Assembly (NCBI RefSeq): GCF_018881775.1
Contig: NZ_JACVPR010000001.1
Coordinates: forward strand, 1,564,217-1,628,216
Length of the DNA stretch: 64,000 nucleotides
Direction: 5' to 3'
Origin: Polynucleobacter sp. MWH-Loch1C5
GTDB lineage: Bacteria; Pseudomonadota; Gammaproteobacteria; Burkholderiales; Burkholderiaceae
The position numbers and the translations under genes are program-made. The notes beneath the pieces are model-generated. The model ran no database searches. It was not told the origin of the DNA and saw nothing but the letters and a program-made list of their open reading frames with translations. Shown here one piece after another: positions 41,731-52,400 of this stretch (its first letter is position 1; each line of letters opens with the position of its first letter).

Positions 41731-42357
41731 ATGCAAGACAATCACCAAGCCCATTTGGCACTGGATACACAAGCACTCGGTATGGTACCTATGGTGGTTG
41801 AGACCTCGGGTCGTGGCGAGCGTGCCTATGACATCTACTCACGCCTATTAAAAGAACGTGTCGTTTTCCTCGTCGGTGAGGTCAATGATCAGACCGCGAA
41901 CTTAGTGATTGCCCAGTTATTGTTTCTTGAGAGCGAAAACCCCGATAAAGACATCTCTTTGTACATCAATTCACCTGGTGGCTCCGTCTCGGCTGGTTTA
42001 GCGATTTATGACACCATGCAGTTCATCAAGCCTGATGTGAGCACCTTGTGTATGGGTATGGCAGCGAGTATGGGCGCATTTTTGCTCGCGGCGGGTGCGA
42101 AGGGCAAGCGCTTTTCACTACCGAACTCACGCGTGATGATTCACCAACCATTGGGTGGTGCACGTGGTCAAGCCTCTGATATTGAGATTCAAGCCCGTGA
42201 AATTCTTTATTTACGTGAGCGTCTGAACAAAATTTTGTCAGATCGTACTGGTCAAACCATCGATACGATTGCAAAAGATACTGATCGCGATAACTTCATG
42301 TCCGCTGATCAGGCCAAAGAGTATGGTTTGATCGACCAAGTGATTGAAAAGCGCTAG
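41731..42357 (+). CDS. clpP: ATP-dependent Clp protease proteolytic subunit
   Basis: [47 protein letters not shown]. Confidence 0.97.
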   Translation: MQDNHQAHLALDTQALGMVPMVVETSGRGERAYDIYSRLLKERVVFLVGEVNDQTANLVIAQLLFLESENPDKDISLYINSPGGSVSAGLAIYDTMQFIKPDVSTLCMGMAASMGAFLLAAGAKGKRFSLPNSRVMIHQPLGGARGQASDIEIQAREILYLRERLNKILSDRTGQTIDTIAKDTDRDNFMSADQAKEYGLIDQVIEKR

Positions 42358-42388
42358 ACTGGTAATAAGCTAGCCAAATCGAGGATTT

Positions 42389-43672
42389 ATGAGCGACCAA
42401 CAAGCCTCTGAAAAACCACTGTATTGCTCTTTCTGTGGCAAAAGCCAGCATGAAGTGAAGAAACTCATTGCGGGTCCTTCAGTGTTCATTTGTGATGAGT
42501 GTATTGATTTATGTACCGACATCATTAAAGAGGAAATCAGTAAAGAGCCTAAGGCAGACCCTAAAGAAGGTTTGCCCACACCTCATGAAATTCGTGCCAG
42601 CCTTGATCAATATGTGATCGGTCAAGATCATGCTAAAAAGCAGTTGGCTGTGGCGGTCTATAACCACTACAAACGTCTCAAGCACATGGATAGCCATGGC
42701 AAAGCCAAGAAGACTGTAGTGCATGATGGTGTTGAGTTGGCTAAGAGCAATATTCTTCTCATCGGGCCCACGGGCTCGGGTAAAACATTGCTGGCGCAAA
42801 CCTTAGCGCGTTTATTGGACGTGCCTTTTGTGATTGCCGATGCCACAACTCTGACCGAAGCCGGTTATGTGGGTGAAGACGTAGAGAACATTATTCAAAA
42901 GTTGTTACAAGCTTGTGATTACAACGTAGAAAAAGCGCAAAAGGGTATTGTTTACATTGACGAGATCGATAAGATTTCTCGTAAATCTGACAATCCATCG
43001 ATTACCCGTGATGTGTCTGGTGAAGGTGTGCAACAAGCCTTGCTCAAATTGGTTGAGGGCACGATGGCCTCTGTGCCACCACAAGGCGGTCGTAAGCACC
43101 CCAATCAGGACTTCTTGCAAGTCGATACCACCAATATCTTATTCATCTGCGGTGGTGCTTTTGATGGCCTAGAGAAGGTCATTCAGCAAAGAACCGTACA
43201 AGCCGGTATTGGTTTTGGTGCTCAAGTACGAGGTAAAGATGATCGCAGCGTCTCTGAGTTATTAAGAGAAGTGCAAACAGAGGATTTGATTAAGTTTGGC
43301 CTGATTCCTGAGTTAATTGGTCGCTTACCCGTGGTGGCTACTTTGGCACAGTTGGATGAAGCTGCTTTGACTCAGATTCTGACAGAGCCTAAGAATGCCT
43401 TGATTAAGCAATATCAAGCCCTTTTGGATATGGAAGGCGTAGAGCTTGAAGTCCGCCAGGGAGCACTCTCGGCGATTGCCAAAAAAGCCATTGAGCGAAA
43501 AACAGGGGCACGTGGCCTCAGATCTATTTTGGAGCATGCCTTAATGGATGTCATGTATGACTTACCGAGTCTTGAAAATGTCCAGCGGGTGGTCATTGAT
43601 GAGAGCACGATTGTGGGCGATGCTAAACCCTTGATGCTCTACCAAGAGGCTTCTGAGAAAGCAGCGTCTTAG
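42389..43672 (+). CDS. clpX: ATP-dependent Clp protease ATP-binding subunit ClpX
   Basis: Zn finger [44 protein letters not shown]. Confidence 0.97.
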   Translation: MSDQQASEKPLYCSFCGKSQHEVKKLIAGPSVFICDECIDLCTDIIKEEISKEPKADPKEGLPTPHEIRASLDQYVIGQDHAKKQLAVAVYNHYKRLKHMDSHGKAKKTVVHDGVELAKSNILLIGPTGSGKTLLAQTLARLLDVPFVIADATTLTEAGYVGEDVENIIQKLLQACDYNVEKAQKGIVYIDEIDKISRKSDNPSITRDVSGEGVQQALLKLVEGTMASVPPQGGRKHPNQDFLQVDTTNILFICGGAFDGLEKVIQQRTVQAGIGFGAQVRGKDDRSVSELLREVQTEDLIKFGLIPELIGRLPVVATLAQLDEAALTQILTEPKNALIKQYQALLDMEGVELEVRQGALSAIAKKAIERKTGARGLRSILEHALMDVMYDLPSLENVQRVVIDESTIVGDAKPLMLYQEASEKAAS

Positions 43673-43709
43673 CTTTATCGAATTATTCAAAAAAGGTATT
43701 TTTTGAGCT

Positions 43710-43737
43710 AAAAGACTTCCAAATCTGGAGGTCTTTT
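43710..43737 (+). terminator. Terminator after clpX
   Basis: AAAAGACTTCC-AAATCT-GGAGGTCTTTTT, one mismatch in stem. Confidence 0.8.
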
Positions 43738-43830
43738 TGCTTTTTAGGGGGTGAGTGGGTAAACCCGTTATATTGATGGATAGATATGTTTAAAAAAGAT
43801 CATTTTTGCTCAAATTTTGTGCTTTTTTGC

Positions 43831-43858
43831 CTTGTTTTTGCCAAAAACGACCCCAAAT
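43831..43858 (+). promoter_or_regulatory. Putative sigma-32 (RpoH) promoter for lon
   Basis: CTTGTTT-N13-CCCCAAAT vs consensus CTTGAAA-N11-16-CCCCATnT, 56 nt upstream of the lon ATG. Confidence 0.6.
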
Positions 43859-43913
43859 TAGATGTATCCTTTATTGGTAGGAAACCACAACAATACATTC
43901 TTGGAGATTAACC

Positions 43914-46340
43914 ATGCCTGGTGATTTGTTATTACCTTCAGAGCCCGTCCAGTTGCCATTGTTGCCGCTACGTGACGTGGTTGTGTTTCCTCATATGGTC
44001 ATCCCTTTATTTGTGGGACGTCCAAAATCCATTCGTGCTTTAGAAGCTGCGATGGAAACCGGTAAGAGCGTACTCTTGGTGGCGCAAAAAGCGGCGGCCA
44101 AGGACGAGCCTGTGGTGGAAGATTTATATACCGTAGGCTGTATCGCCAAAATTTTACAAATGCTGAAGTTGCCTGATGGCACCGTTAAAGTGCTCGTCGA
44201 AGGAACTCAGCGTGCAGATGTGAGCAATGTGGAAGAGAGCATGGATTACTTCATGTGTGATGCCACGCCGCATCCCATGCCGTCTTCCGAGGCCCCTGAA
44301 ATCGAAGCCTTGCGTCGTGCGGTGGTGTCTCAGTTTGATCAATACGTTAAATTGAATAAAAAGATTCCGCAAGAAGTACTCGCTACATTGCAAGGTATCG
44401 ATGAACCTAGCCGCCTAGCGGACACGATTTGTGCTCATTTACCGATTAAGTTGGAGCAAAAGCAAAAATTGCTTGAGTTGCTCACGATCGTGGATCGCTT
44501 GGAAGCGATTTTGGCGCACTTGGAAAGTGAAATTGACATTCTTCAAGTGGAGAAGCGTATTCGTGGACGTGTGAAGCGTCAGATGGAAAAGAGTCAGCGC
44601 GAGTATTACTTGAACGAACAAGTGGAAGCCATTCAGAAAGAATTGGGTGAGGGCGAAGAGGGTGCTGATATTGAAGAGCTTGAAAAGCGCATCAAAGCCG
44701 CCAAGATGCCTAAAGAAGCACTCAAGAAAGCTGAGTCTGAGCTGAAGAAGCTCAAGTTGATGTCACCTATGTCTGCTGAGGCGACCGTGGTGCGTAACTA
44801 CATCGAGACGCTGGTGAACTTGCCTTGGAAGAAAAAGAGCAAGGTCAATAATGATTTGGCCAACGCAGAAAAAGTACTCAATGAAGATCACTATGGCTTA
44901 GATAAAGTCAAAGAACGTATCTTGGAATATTTGGCGGTTCAGCAACGCGTTGAAAAAGTCAAAGCACCGATTCTCTGTTTGGTAGGCCCTCCTGGGGTGG
45001 GTAAGACCTCTTTAGGTCAATCGATTGCCCGAGCGACCAATCGTAAGTTTGTGCGTATGGCCTTGGGTGGTGTGCGCGATGAATCCGAGATTCGTGGTCA
45101 TCGTCGTACCTATATTGGTTCTATGCCTGGCAAGATTTTGACGAGTTTGACCAAAGTGGGTGTACGTAATCCACTCTTCTTGCTCGATGAGATCGACAAG
45201 ATGGGTATGGATTTCCGAGGCGATCCAGCGAGTGCCATGTTGGAGGTCTTAGACCCTGAGCAAAACCATACCTTCCAAGATCACTATGTAGAAGTCGACT
45301 ATGACTTATCGGATGTGATGTTTGTGGCGACTTCTAACTCCATGAATATCCCCGGCCCATTACTCGATCGTATGGAAGTGATTCGCCTGGCGGGTTACAC
45401 CGAAGACGAGAAGATTCATATTGCCAAGAGCTATCTCTTGCCTAAGCAAATCAAGAACAATGGTTTGCGCAGCGGTGAGATTGAAGTGGGCGACGATGCT
45501 TTGCGGGACATCATTCGTTACTACACGCGTGAGGCGGGTGTGCGTGGTCTAGAGCGTGAAGTCAGCAAGATTTGCCGTAAGGTAGTGAAGCTCTTGTTGC
45601 TCAAGAAAGAAGCGGCACCGGTCAAAGTGAACTCTGAGAATTTAGATAAATTCTTATCTGTGCGTCGCTATGACTTTGGTTTAGCAGCCAAGGAAAACCA
45701 AGTGGGTCAAGTCACTGGTTTGGCTTGGACGGAAGTTGGTGGTGATCTACTCACGATTGAGGCGACCACCATGCCCGGTAAGGGCAATACCATTCGCACG
45801 GGTTCTTTGGGTGAGGTGATGAAAGAGTCTGTTGAGGCAGCGCGTTCAGTAGTGCGTTCACGCGGTCGCAAGCTTGGTATCACTGAAGAGGCTTTTGAGA
45901 AGAAGGATATCCACATCCACTTCCCAGAAGGAGCCACTCCGAAAGATGGCCCATCTGCCGGTATTGCAATTACCACGGCTTTGGTTTCTATTCTCACCGG
46001 TATACCGGTGCGCTCAGATGTGGCGATGACCGGTGAAATCACTTTACGGGGTGAGGTGCTACAAATTGGTGGCTTGAAAGAAAAGCTACTCGCAGCACAT
46101 CGCGGTGGTATCAAGTTGGCTTTGATTCCGGAAGACAACGTCAAAGATTTGACCGAGATTCCGGATAATGTGAAAAATGCGATTGAAATTGTGCCGGTTC
46201 GTTGGATTGATAAAGTCCTGGAGTTAGCACTCGAGCGCATGCCACAAAGTTTGCCAGAGCTAACGCCAGAAGAAATTGCCAAAGCCGAGCAAGCGAGTAA
46301 GGCCAGTAGTGCAACATCCAACGATGTGATGAAACATTAA
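43914..46340 (+). CDS. lon: ATP-dependent protease La (Lon)
   Basis: LPLLPLRDVVVFPHMVIPLFVGR; GPPGVGKTSLGQSIA; PKDGPSAGIAITTALVS catalytic serine. Confidence 0.97.
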   Translation: MPGDLLLPSEPVQLPLLPLRDVVVFPHMVIPLFVGRPKSIRALEAAMETGKSVLLVAQKAAAKDEPVVEDLYTVGCIAKILQMLKLPDGTVKVLVEGTQRADVSNVEESMDYFMCDATPHPMPSSEAPEIEALRRAVVSQFDQYVKLNKKIPQEVLATLQGIDEPSRLADTICAHLPIKLEQKQKLLELLTIVDRLEAILAHLESEIDILQVEKRIRGRVKRQMEKSQREYYLNEQVEAIQKELGEGEEGADIEELEKRIKAAKMPKEALKKAESELKKLKLMSPMSAEATVVRNYIETLVNLPWKKKSKVNNDLANAEKVLNEDHYGLDKVKERILEYLAVQQRVEKVKAPILCLVGPPGVGKTSLGQSIARATNRKFVRMALGGVRDESEIRGHRRTYIGSMPGKILTSLTKVGVRNPLFLLDEIDKMGMDFRGDPASAMLEVLDPEQNHTFQDHYVEVDYDLSDVMFVATSNSMNIPGPLLDRMEVIRLAGYTEDEKIHIAKSYLLPKQIKNNGLRSGEIEVGDDALRDIIRYYTREAGVRGLEREVSKICRKVVKLLLLKKEAAPVKVNSENLDKFLSVRRYDFGLAAKENQVGQVTGLAWTEVGGDLLTIEATTMPGKGNTIRTGSLGEVMKESVEAARSVVRSRGRKLGITEEAFEKKDIHIHFPEGATPKDGPSAGIAITTALVSILTGIPVRSDVAMTGEITLRGEVLQIGGLKEKLLAAHRGGIKLALIPEDNVKDLTEIPDNVKNAIEIVPVRWIDKVLELALERMPQSLPELTPEEIAKAEQASKASSATSNDVMKH

Positions 46341-46411
46341 AATTGCAGTAGTTGAAAAGGTGGGGCCAAGTCTGACTTGGCCCTTGTTTTAAAGCTTAGA
46401 AGTCGAAAAAT

Positions 46412-46440
46412 TTGCAGTGAAAACGAAGTTCACGTATAAT
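46412..46440 (+). promoter_or_regulatory. Sigma-70 promoter for tRNA-Val
   Basis: TTGCAG-N17-TATAAT, 14 nt upstream of mature tRNA 5' end. Confidence 0.75.
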
Positions 46441-46454
46441 CTCGTTTTCTCTGT

Positions 46455-46530
46455 GGGTGCTTAGCTCAGTTGGTAGAGCGTCGCCCTTACAAGGCGAATG
46501 TCGGGAGTTCGACCCTCTCAGCACCCACCA
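46455..46530 (+). tRNA. tRNA-Val (anticodon TAC)
   Basis: GGGTGCT/AGCACCC acceptor, anticodon loop CTTACAA, encoded CCA. Confidence 0.96.
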
Positions 46531-46584
46531 CAGATTCTTCTTCATCTAGCTTTCCATAACAATAAGACAGTGTTGAAATAAGCG

Positions 46585-48030
46585 ATGCTAGAGTCCATTC
46601 GTAAGCACCAAAAAATATTCCAGTGGGTTTTATTACTCCTGATTTTCCCTTCCTTCGCATTCTTTGGTATTGAAAGCTATATGCGTGACATGGGCAGTGA
46701 TGCTGACCTTGTCAAAGTGGCGGGTCAAAGTATTACCCGTACTGAATTAGATAATGCTGTTAAACAAAGAGCCGATCGTTTGCGTGAGCAAGGTCGTGCC
46801 GATGCAGCCATGCTCGCGAGCGTGCCATTTAAGCAGGCCGTCTTGGGAGAAATCGTCCAGCAACGTTTGGTCGGTTTTGAGCTCAAAGAACTGCGCCTCA
46901 TGGTGAGCCCCGAGTCTTTAGCTAAAGATCTCACGCAGATTCCAGAAATTCGTAATTTGTACAAAGCCGATGGTAGTTTTGATGCACAACGCTACAAACA
47001 ACTTTTGGCGCAAAACGGTATGACGATTGAGCAGTTTGAAGGTGGTCGCCGTTATGACATCATGAGTCGTCAGGCCCTCACAGCTGTCTTGGCCACGGGA
47101 ATTGGTTCTCGTAAAGTTGCTGAAAAAGTCTCGATGGCTTATGAGACTGAGCGTGAGATACAAAGTATTCAGTTCAAGCCTCAAGATTTTGTGAGCAAGG
47201 TCAACCCCACGCAACAAGATATCGAAGCTTTCTACCAAGCGAATCTCAATCGTTTCCAGTCTCCAGAAATCATTGATGTGGAATACATTCTGTTAACGGG
47301 CCCAGGGGTGCAAGACCGAGCCTTTGCTGAGCGTGCCGATTTGTTGGCCAATATGGCTTATGAGCAAGCGGATAGCTTAAAACCAGCGGCTGATCGTTTG
47401 AAATTATCGATTCAGACTGCCAAGGGAATTACCCGTGCCGGTCTGAAAGGTGCACCTGCGGATCATCCACTTAATCAACCGAAAGTCCTAGCTGCTTTGT
47501 TTAATGATGACGCGATTAAAAACCGTCGCAATATTGAAGCTCAGGAAGTTGGGCCTGGCAAAGTGTTAGTGGCCCGTGTGGCGCAACATCAAGCGCAAGC
47601 GGCCATTCCTTTAGCTGCTTTGCAAGAGCAGATTAAAAAACAGGTGGCCATCAATCAAGCTGCAGATCTGGCAACCAAGACGGGTCAAGAACGTTTTAAT
47701 GCCTTACAAAAGGGCGGTGAGGCCAGTGGATTTTCAGCGAGTAAGTGGGTTTCTAGAAACAAGCCTGCTGATTTGAGCCCACAGGCTTTGCAAGCAATTA
47801 TGAGTGTCAGTGCAGATAAATTACCTACAGTCGTCAGTGCACCGAGCGTTGATGGTGGTTTTGCGATTTATCGAGTTAGCAAAATTCAACAGCCCGCTCA
47901 GGTCGATCAAAAGCTCAGAGCTCGCCAACTTCAAGAAGTGGTGAGCTTGGCTACACAAGCCGAAGCGGGTATTTATTTTGATGATGTGCGTGTGCGCGCA
48001 AGTGTCAAACAAATTAACGCGGTTCGCTAA
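46585..48030 (+). CDS. PpiD-like membrane-anchored SurA_N-type chaperone, apparently without a parvulin domain
   Basis: MLESIRKHQKIFQWVLLLLIFPSFAFFGIESY N-terminal anchor and SurA_N-like region; 481 aa; no recognisable PPIC core. Confidence 0.8.
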   Translation: MLESIRKHQKIFQWVLLLLIFPSFAFFGIESYMRDMGSDADLVKVAGQSITRTELDNAVKQRADRLREQGRADAAMLASVPFKQAVLGEIVQQRLVGFELKELRLMVSPESLAKDLTQIPEIRNLYKADGSFDAQRYKQLLAQNGMTIEQFEGGRRYDIMSRQALTAVLATGIGSRKVAEKVSMAYETEREIQSIQFKPQDFVSKVNPTQQDIEAFYQANLNRFQSPEIIDVEYILLTGPGVQDRAFAERADLLANMAYEQADSLKPAADRLKLSIQTAKGITRAGLKGAPADHPLNQPKVLAALFNDDAIKNRRNIEAQEVGPGKVLVARVAQHQAQAAIPLAALQEQIKKQVAINQAADLATKTGQERFNALQKGGEASGFSASKWVSRNKPADLSPQALQAIMSVSADKLPTVVSAPSVDGGFAIYRVSKIQQPAQVDQKLRARQLQEVVSLATQAEAGIYFDDVRVRASVKQINAVR

Positions 48031-48071
48031 ATTTTTTTACTTAGTTTTAGCAAAAAAAGAAGTTCAGAGAG

Positions 48072-48101
48072 AAAGCCCCTCGCTATTGCAGCAGGGGCTT
48101 T
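48072..48101. terminator. Bidirectional terminator overlapping tesA stop codon
   Basis: AAAGCCCCT-CGCTATTGCAGC-AGGGGCTTT. Confidence 0.85.
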
Positions 48102-48733
48102 AATTTTGGCCAGACATTATTGAGCATGATGCTTTGTGCAGCCGCATTCGGATGAATACGGTCATCTTGAAAGAGTTCGGGGCGTTGTGCGACCCCTTCT
48201 AAGAAGAAAGGCACGAGCGGTACTTGGTGTTGATTGGCGACTTTGCCAAAAACTTGGAAAAACTTCTCGGTATAGTCCAAGCCATAATTCGGGGGAATCC
48301 GCATGCCGATCAGCAAGACTTTAGCGCCGGCTTGCTGTGAGCGTTGCACCATCTCTTTGAGATTGTTTTCTGTCATGACCAAAGACAGGCCACGCAGGGC
48401 ATCGTTAGCGCCTAGTTCAATCACAACCACTTGGGGTTGATGTTGTGCCAGTAAGGGAGTCAAGCGCGTTTTACCCCCCGCCGTGGTTTCACCACTGATA
48501 CTGGCATTCACAATCTGCCAAGACAGTTTTTCCTCGTTTAGACGTTTTTCGAGAAGATGCACCCAACCTGTATTGCGTTTTAAACCATACTCGGCAGACA
48601 GGCTATCACCCAGAATCAATATCTTCTGCGGATTGGCGTGAGCGAAGGATGAAAGTAGGGACATCCAGGCTAAGCAGGCCGATGTAATTAGCTTTAGTAT
48701 TAGATTTTTCACTTTCAAGAAATTAGCCCTCAT
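48083..48733 (-). CDS. tesA: Arylesterase / acyl-CoA thioesterase I (SGNH hydrolase)
   Basis: Signal peptide; ILILGDSLSAEYGL block I; VVIELGANDALRGL; DDRIHPNAAAQ. GTG at 48712 is an alternative start. Confidence 0.9.
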   Translation of the reverse strand: MRANFLKVKNLILKLITSACLAWMSLLSSFAHANPQKILILGDSLSAEYGLKRNTGWVHLLEKRLNEEKLSWQIVNASISGETTAGGKTRLTPLLAQHQPQVVVIELGANDALRGLSLVMTENNLKEMVQRSQQAGAKVLLIGMRIPPNYGLDYTEKFFQVFGKVANQHQVPLVPFFLEGVAQRPELFQDDRIHPNAAAQSIMLNNVWPKLKPLLQ

Positions 48734-49418
48734 GTCTGCAGTGCCTGTCATACAAGTCCAACATCTTTCTAAATCAGTCAAGACAGCCGATGGCGACTTA
48801 CAGATTTTGCATGATATTGAATTTTCCGTCACAGCTGGACAAAGTGTGGCGATTGTCGGGGCCAGTGGTTCTGGCAAAAGTACGCTCTTAGGCTTGCTCG
48901 CAGGCTTAGATACTCCCACACGTGGTGAAGTTCACCTCATGGGTAAAAACATGAGTGTTGCTAATGAAGATCAACGCGCCAAGATACGCGCAGCCCATGT
49001 GGGCTTTGTCTTTCAGTCTTTTCAGTTGATTGAGCACCTCACGGCGCTTGAGAATGTCCAATTACCTCTGGAGCTCAAGGGTACTCCGCGTGCCGAAGCC
49101 CATCGATTGGCCACTATTTGGTTAGAAAAAGTCGGACTTTTAGAGCGACTTCATCACCGGCCTAAAACCCTCTCAGGAGGAGAGCAGCAGCGCGTGGCTT
49201 TAGCGCGTGCTTTCGTAACTGAGCCAGATATCCTCTTTGCCGATGAACCTACCGGCAGTTTGGATGAGTTCAATGGACAAAAGATCATTGATCTACTGTT
49301 TGATCTTAATCGCAGTATGGGCTCGACCTTGATCTTGGTGACCCATGACAAATCACTAGCGCAACGCTGTGATCGCCAATTGCAGCTCGCGCATGGACAT
49401 TTAAGCGAGATTCATTAA
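48732..49418 (+). CDS. ABC transporter ATP-binding protein, YbbA/LolD-like
   Basis: Walker A GASGSGKST, LSGGEQQRVALARAF signature, LFADEPTGSLDE. Confidence 0.92.
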   Translation: MSAVPVIQVQHLSKSVKTADGDLQILHDIEFSVTAGQSVAIVGASGSGKSTLLGLLAGLDTPTRGEVHLMGKNMSVANEDQRAKIRAAHVGFVFQSFQLIEHLTALENVQLPLELKGTPRAEAHRLATIWLEKVGLLERLHHRPKTLSGGEQQRVALARAFVTEPDILFADEPTGSLDEFNGQKIIDLLFDLNRSMGSTLILVTHDKSLAQRCDRQLQLAHGHLSEIH

Positions 49419-49458
49419 AAAATAGGGGGCGAAACAGGCTTGCCTTTATAATCTAACA

Positions 49459-52400
49459 ATGCCTGCAAACCTCTGTTTTTTAAGTCTAAATGGGGCTTTA
49501 GCCCTCTCAGAATTTCGTCAACAACGACTTTTGTCGGCCTTGCAAGAGCAGGGTGTTGAGCTCACAGCCATTCAAGCCCAGTTTGTTCATTTTGCTTGGT
49601 CTGAAAAAGCGCTGAACTCTCAAGAGGAGGCCGTACTCAAAGGGCTTCTCAATTACGGTGAACCTTTTCAAAAAGTCGCTACCAAAGGTCTTTTTTCGGG
49701 GGTAGAGGATCAGGCGGTCGTCGTCCCGAGAATCGGGACTATTTCTCCATGGGCTAGTAAGGCTACCGATATTGCGCATCATTGTGGCTTAAATCTCTTA
49801 CGTCTGGAGCGTGGCGTACAGTTTTATTGGAGTAGCAAAAAAGCACTGACAGAGCAGCAAAAACAAGCTGTTTTGGCAACCATTCATGATCGCATGACCG
49901 AGATCACGATCGCGAATGCTGGGGCTGCAGAAGCTCTCTATCAAACATTGGCTGATAAGCATTTTGTGCGTATTGATATTTTGCAAGGGGGCAAAGCCGC
50001 CTTGGATCAAGCCAATACTGAAATGGGCTTGGCATTATCTGATGATGAGATTGAGTATCTCTTAGAGAACTTCAAAAAGCTCGGGCGTAATCCTAGTGAT
50101 GTAGAACTCATGATGTTTGCGCAAGCCAATAGTGAACATTGCCGTCATAAGATTTTTAATGCTACTTGGACGATTGATGGCCAGGAGCAGGATCGCTCCT
50201 TATTTGCCATGATTCGCAACACCCATCAGATGCAACCCAATGGCACCGTCGTGGCTTATTCAGATAACTCAGCGATCATGAGTGGTTGCGAGGCTGAAGT
50301 TTGGGCACCGAATAAAGAATTGCAATACGTGAAGCAAGATCGTCTCACGCATACCTTGATGAAGGTGGAGACGCATAACCATCCGACTGCGATTGCACCC
50401 TACCCAGGGGCGTCGACGGGTTCAGGGGGTGAGATTCGTGATGAAGGTGCAACAGGTATTGGTGGCAAGCCCAAAGCGGGACTCACTGGTTTTTCTGTAT
50501 CGAATTTAAATCTACCGGGTAGTCAATTGCCTTGGGAACAAAAGCCCTATGGCAAACCAGAGCGCATCGCTTCGGCACTACAGATCATGATTGAAGGCCC
50601 ACTGGGTGGAGCTGCTTTTAATAATGAATTTGGTCGCCCTAATTTAGGAGGCTACTTCCGTGTCTTTGAACAGACAATAGCGGGAGAGCGACGCGGTTAT
50701 CACAAACCCATCATGATTGCCGGCGGTATAGGTGCCATTGATGATGGTCATACCCATAAGAAAGAAGTCAAGGCAGGCAACTTACTGATTCAGTTAGGTG
50801 GCCCAGGTATGCGCATTGGTATGGGCGGGGGTGCAGCCAGTTCTATGGCCACAGGCGCTAATGCAGCCGATCTAGATTTTGACTCAGTACAACGCGGTAA
50901 CCCTGAGATCGAGAGACGCGTGCAAGAAGTGATCAATGCTTGTCGTGCGATGGGAGATGCCAACCCGATTCTCTCTATTCATGATGTGGGAGCCGGTGGT
51001 TTATCCAATGCCTTCCCCGAGTTGGCCGATGGCGCAGGTCTGGGTGCCATTTTTGATATGCGCAAAGTACCACTCGAAGAATCAGGCATGAGTCCTGCTG
51101 AGATCTGGTGTAACGAATCCCAAGAGCGTTATGTCTTGGCGATTGCCGAAGAAAGCCTCCCGATCTTTGAAGCTTTATGCGCCAGAGAACGTTGTCCGAT
51201 TGCCGTGGTCGGTAAAACCACTAGCGAGCGTCAACTTAAGCTCATCGATACACAAAAGCCAGAGGCCGACGCACAAGCCTTACCGATTGATATGCCTATG
51301 GATGTGCTCTTAGGTAAACCACCGAAGATGCATCGCAAGGTCGAGCGTGTTCAGCAAGCACTCCCTGAGATCAATCTCACTGATATACAACTTGATGAAG
51401 CGGCGGGCTTGGTCTTGCAACACCCGACAGTGGCGAGTAAGTCTTTCTTGATTACGATCGGTGATCGTACCGTGGGTGGACTCAATGCCCGCGATCAGTT
51501 TGTTGGACCTTGGCAAGTGCCTGTGGCTGATGCCGCAGTCACACTCATGGATTACAAAGGCTATCGTGGCGAAGCCATGAGTATGGGCGAGCGCACACCC
51601 TTGGCGGTCATGAATGCTCCGGCAGCCGCCAGAATGGCCGTGGGTGAGGCAGTCACCAATCTCTTATCCGCGGATGTGGCCAAGATTGAGGACATTAAGC
51701 TGTCTGCCAACTGGATGGCTGCTTGTGGTGTGCCCGGTGAAGACGCCAAATTATTTGATTCGGTCAAAGCGGTGGGCATGGAGTTGTGCCCAGCCTTAGG
51801 TATTTCGATTCCGGTGGGTAAAGATTCTTTGTCGATGAAGACCCAGTGGACAGATCCACAATCCAATACGGCTAAAACAGTCACAGCGCCTGTTTCACTG
51901 ATTATTTCTGCTTTTGCTCCTGTACAAGACGTCAGAAAATCGAACACACCTCTTTTACAAACCAAAGATGCGAATGAGCAAACGCTCGATACTGAACTGA
52001 TCTTGGTAGATTTAGGTCGCGGCCAGAACCGTATGGCAGGGAGTATCTTGGCGCAAGTCTACGATCAAGTCGGTACCGCCACGCCGGATGTCGATCAAGC
52101 GCAAGATCTGAAGAACTTATTCAAAGCGGTCACGCAAATGCGTGCTGCAGGGATTTTGCTCGCCTATCATGATCGCTCAGATGGTGGACTTTTTGCGACC
52201 GCTGCAGAAATGGCTTTTGCGGCACACACTGGAGTGTCGCTTAATGTTGACATGTTGGTCTTGGATAAAGATCATGAGTCAGACTATGGTGATGCGAAGA
52301 ACTGGGCAGCGCAAGTTTCGGGTCGTAGAAATGATCAAACCCTCAGAGCTCTCTTTAACGAAGAGTTAGGTGTGCTCTTACAGGTAGAGCGTGCGCATCG

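Noticed and set aside
45707-46321. 204-aa antisense ORF within lon
   Set aside because: Shadow ORF from codon bias of lon; serine/proline-rich with no recognisable domain.
48734-48919. N-terminal extension of tesA in the ORF track
   Set aside because: Antisense to the ABC ATPase Walker A region; signal peptide begins at MRANFLKVKNLILKL or the GTG.
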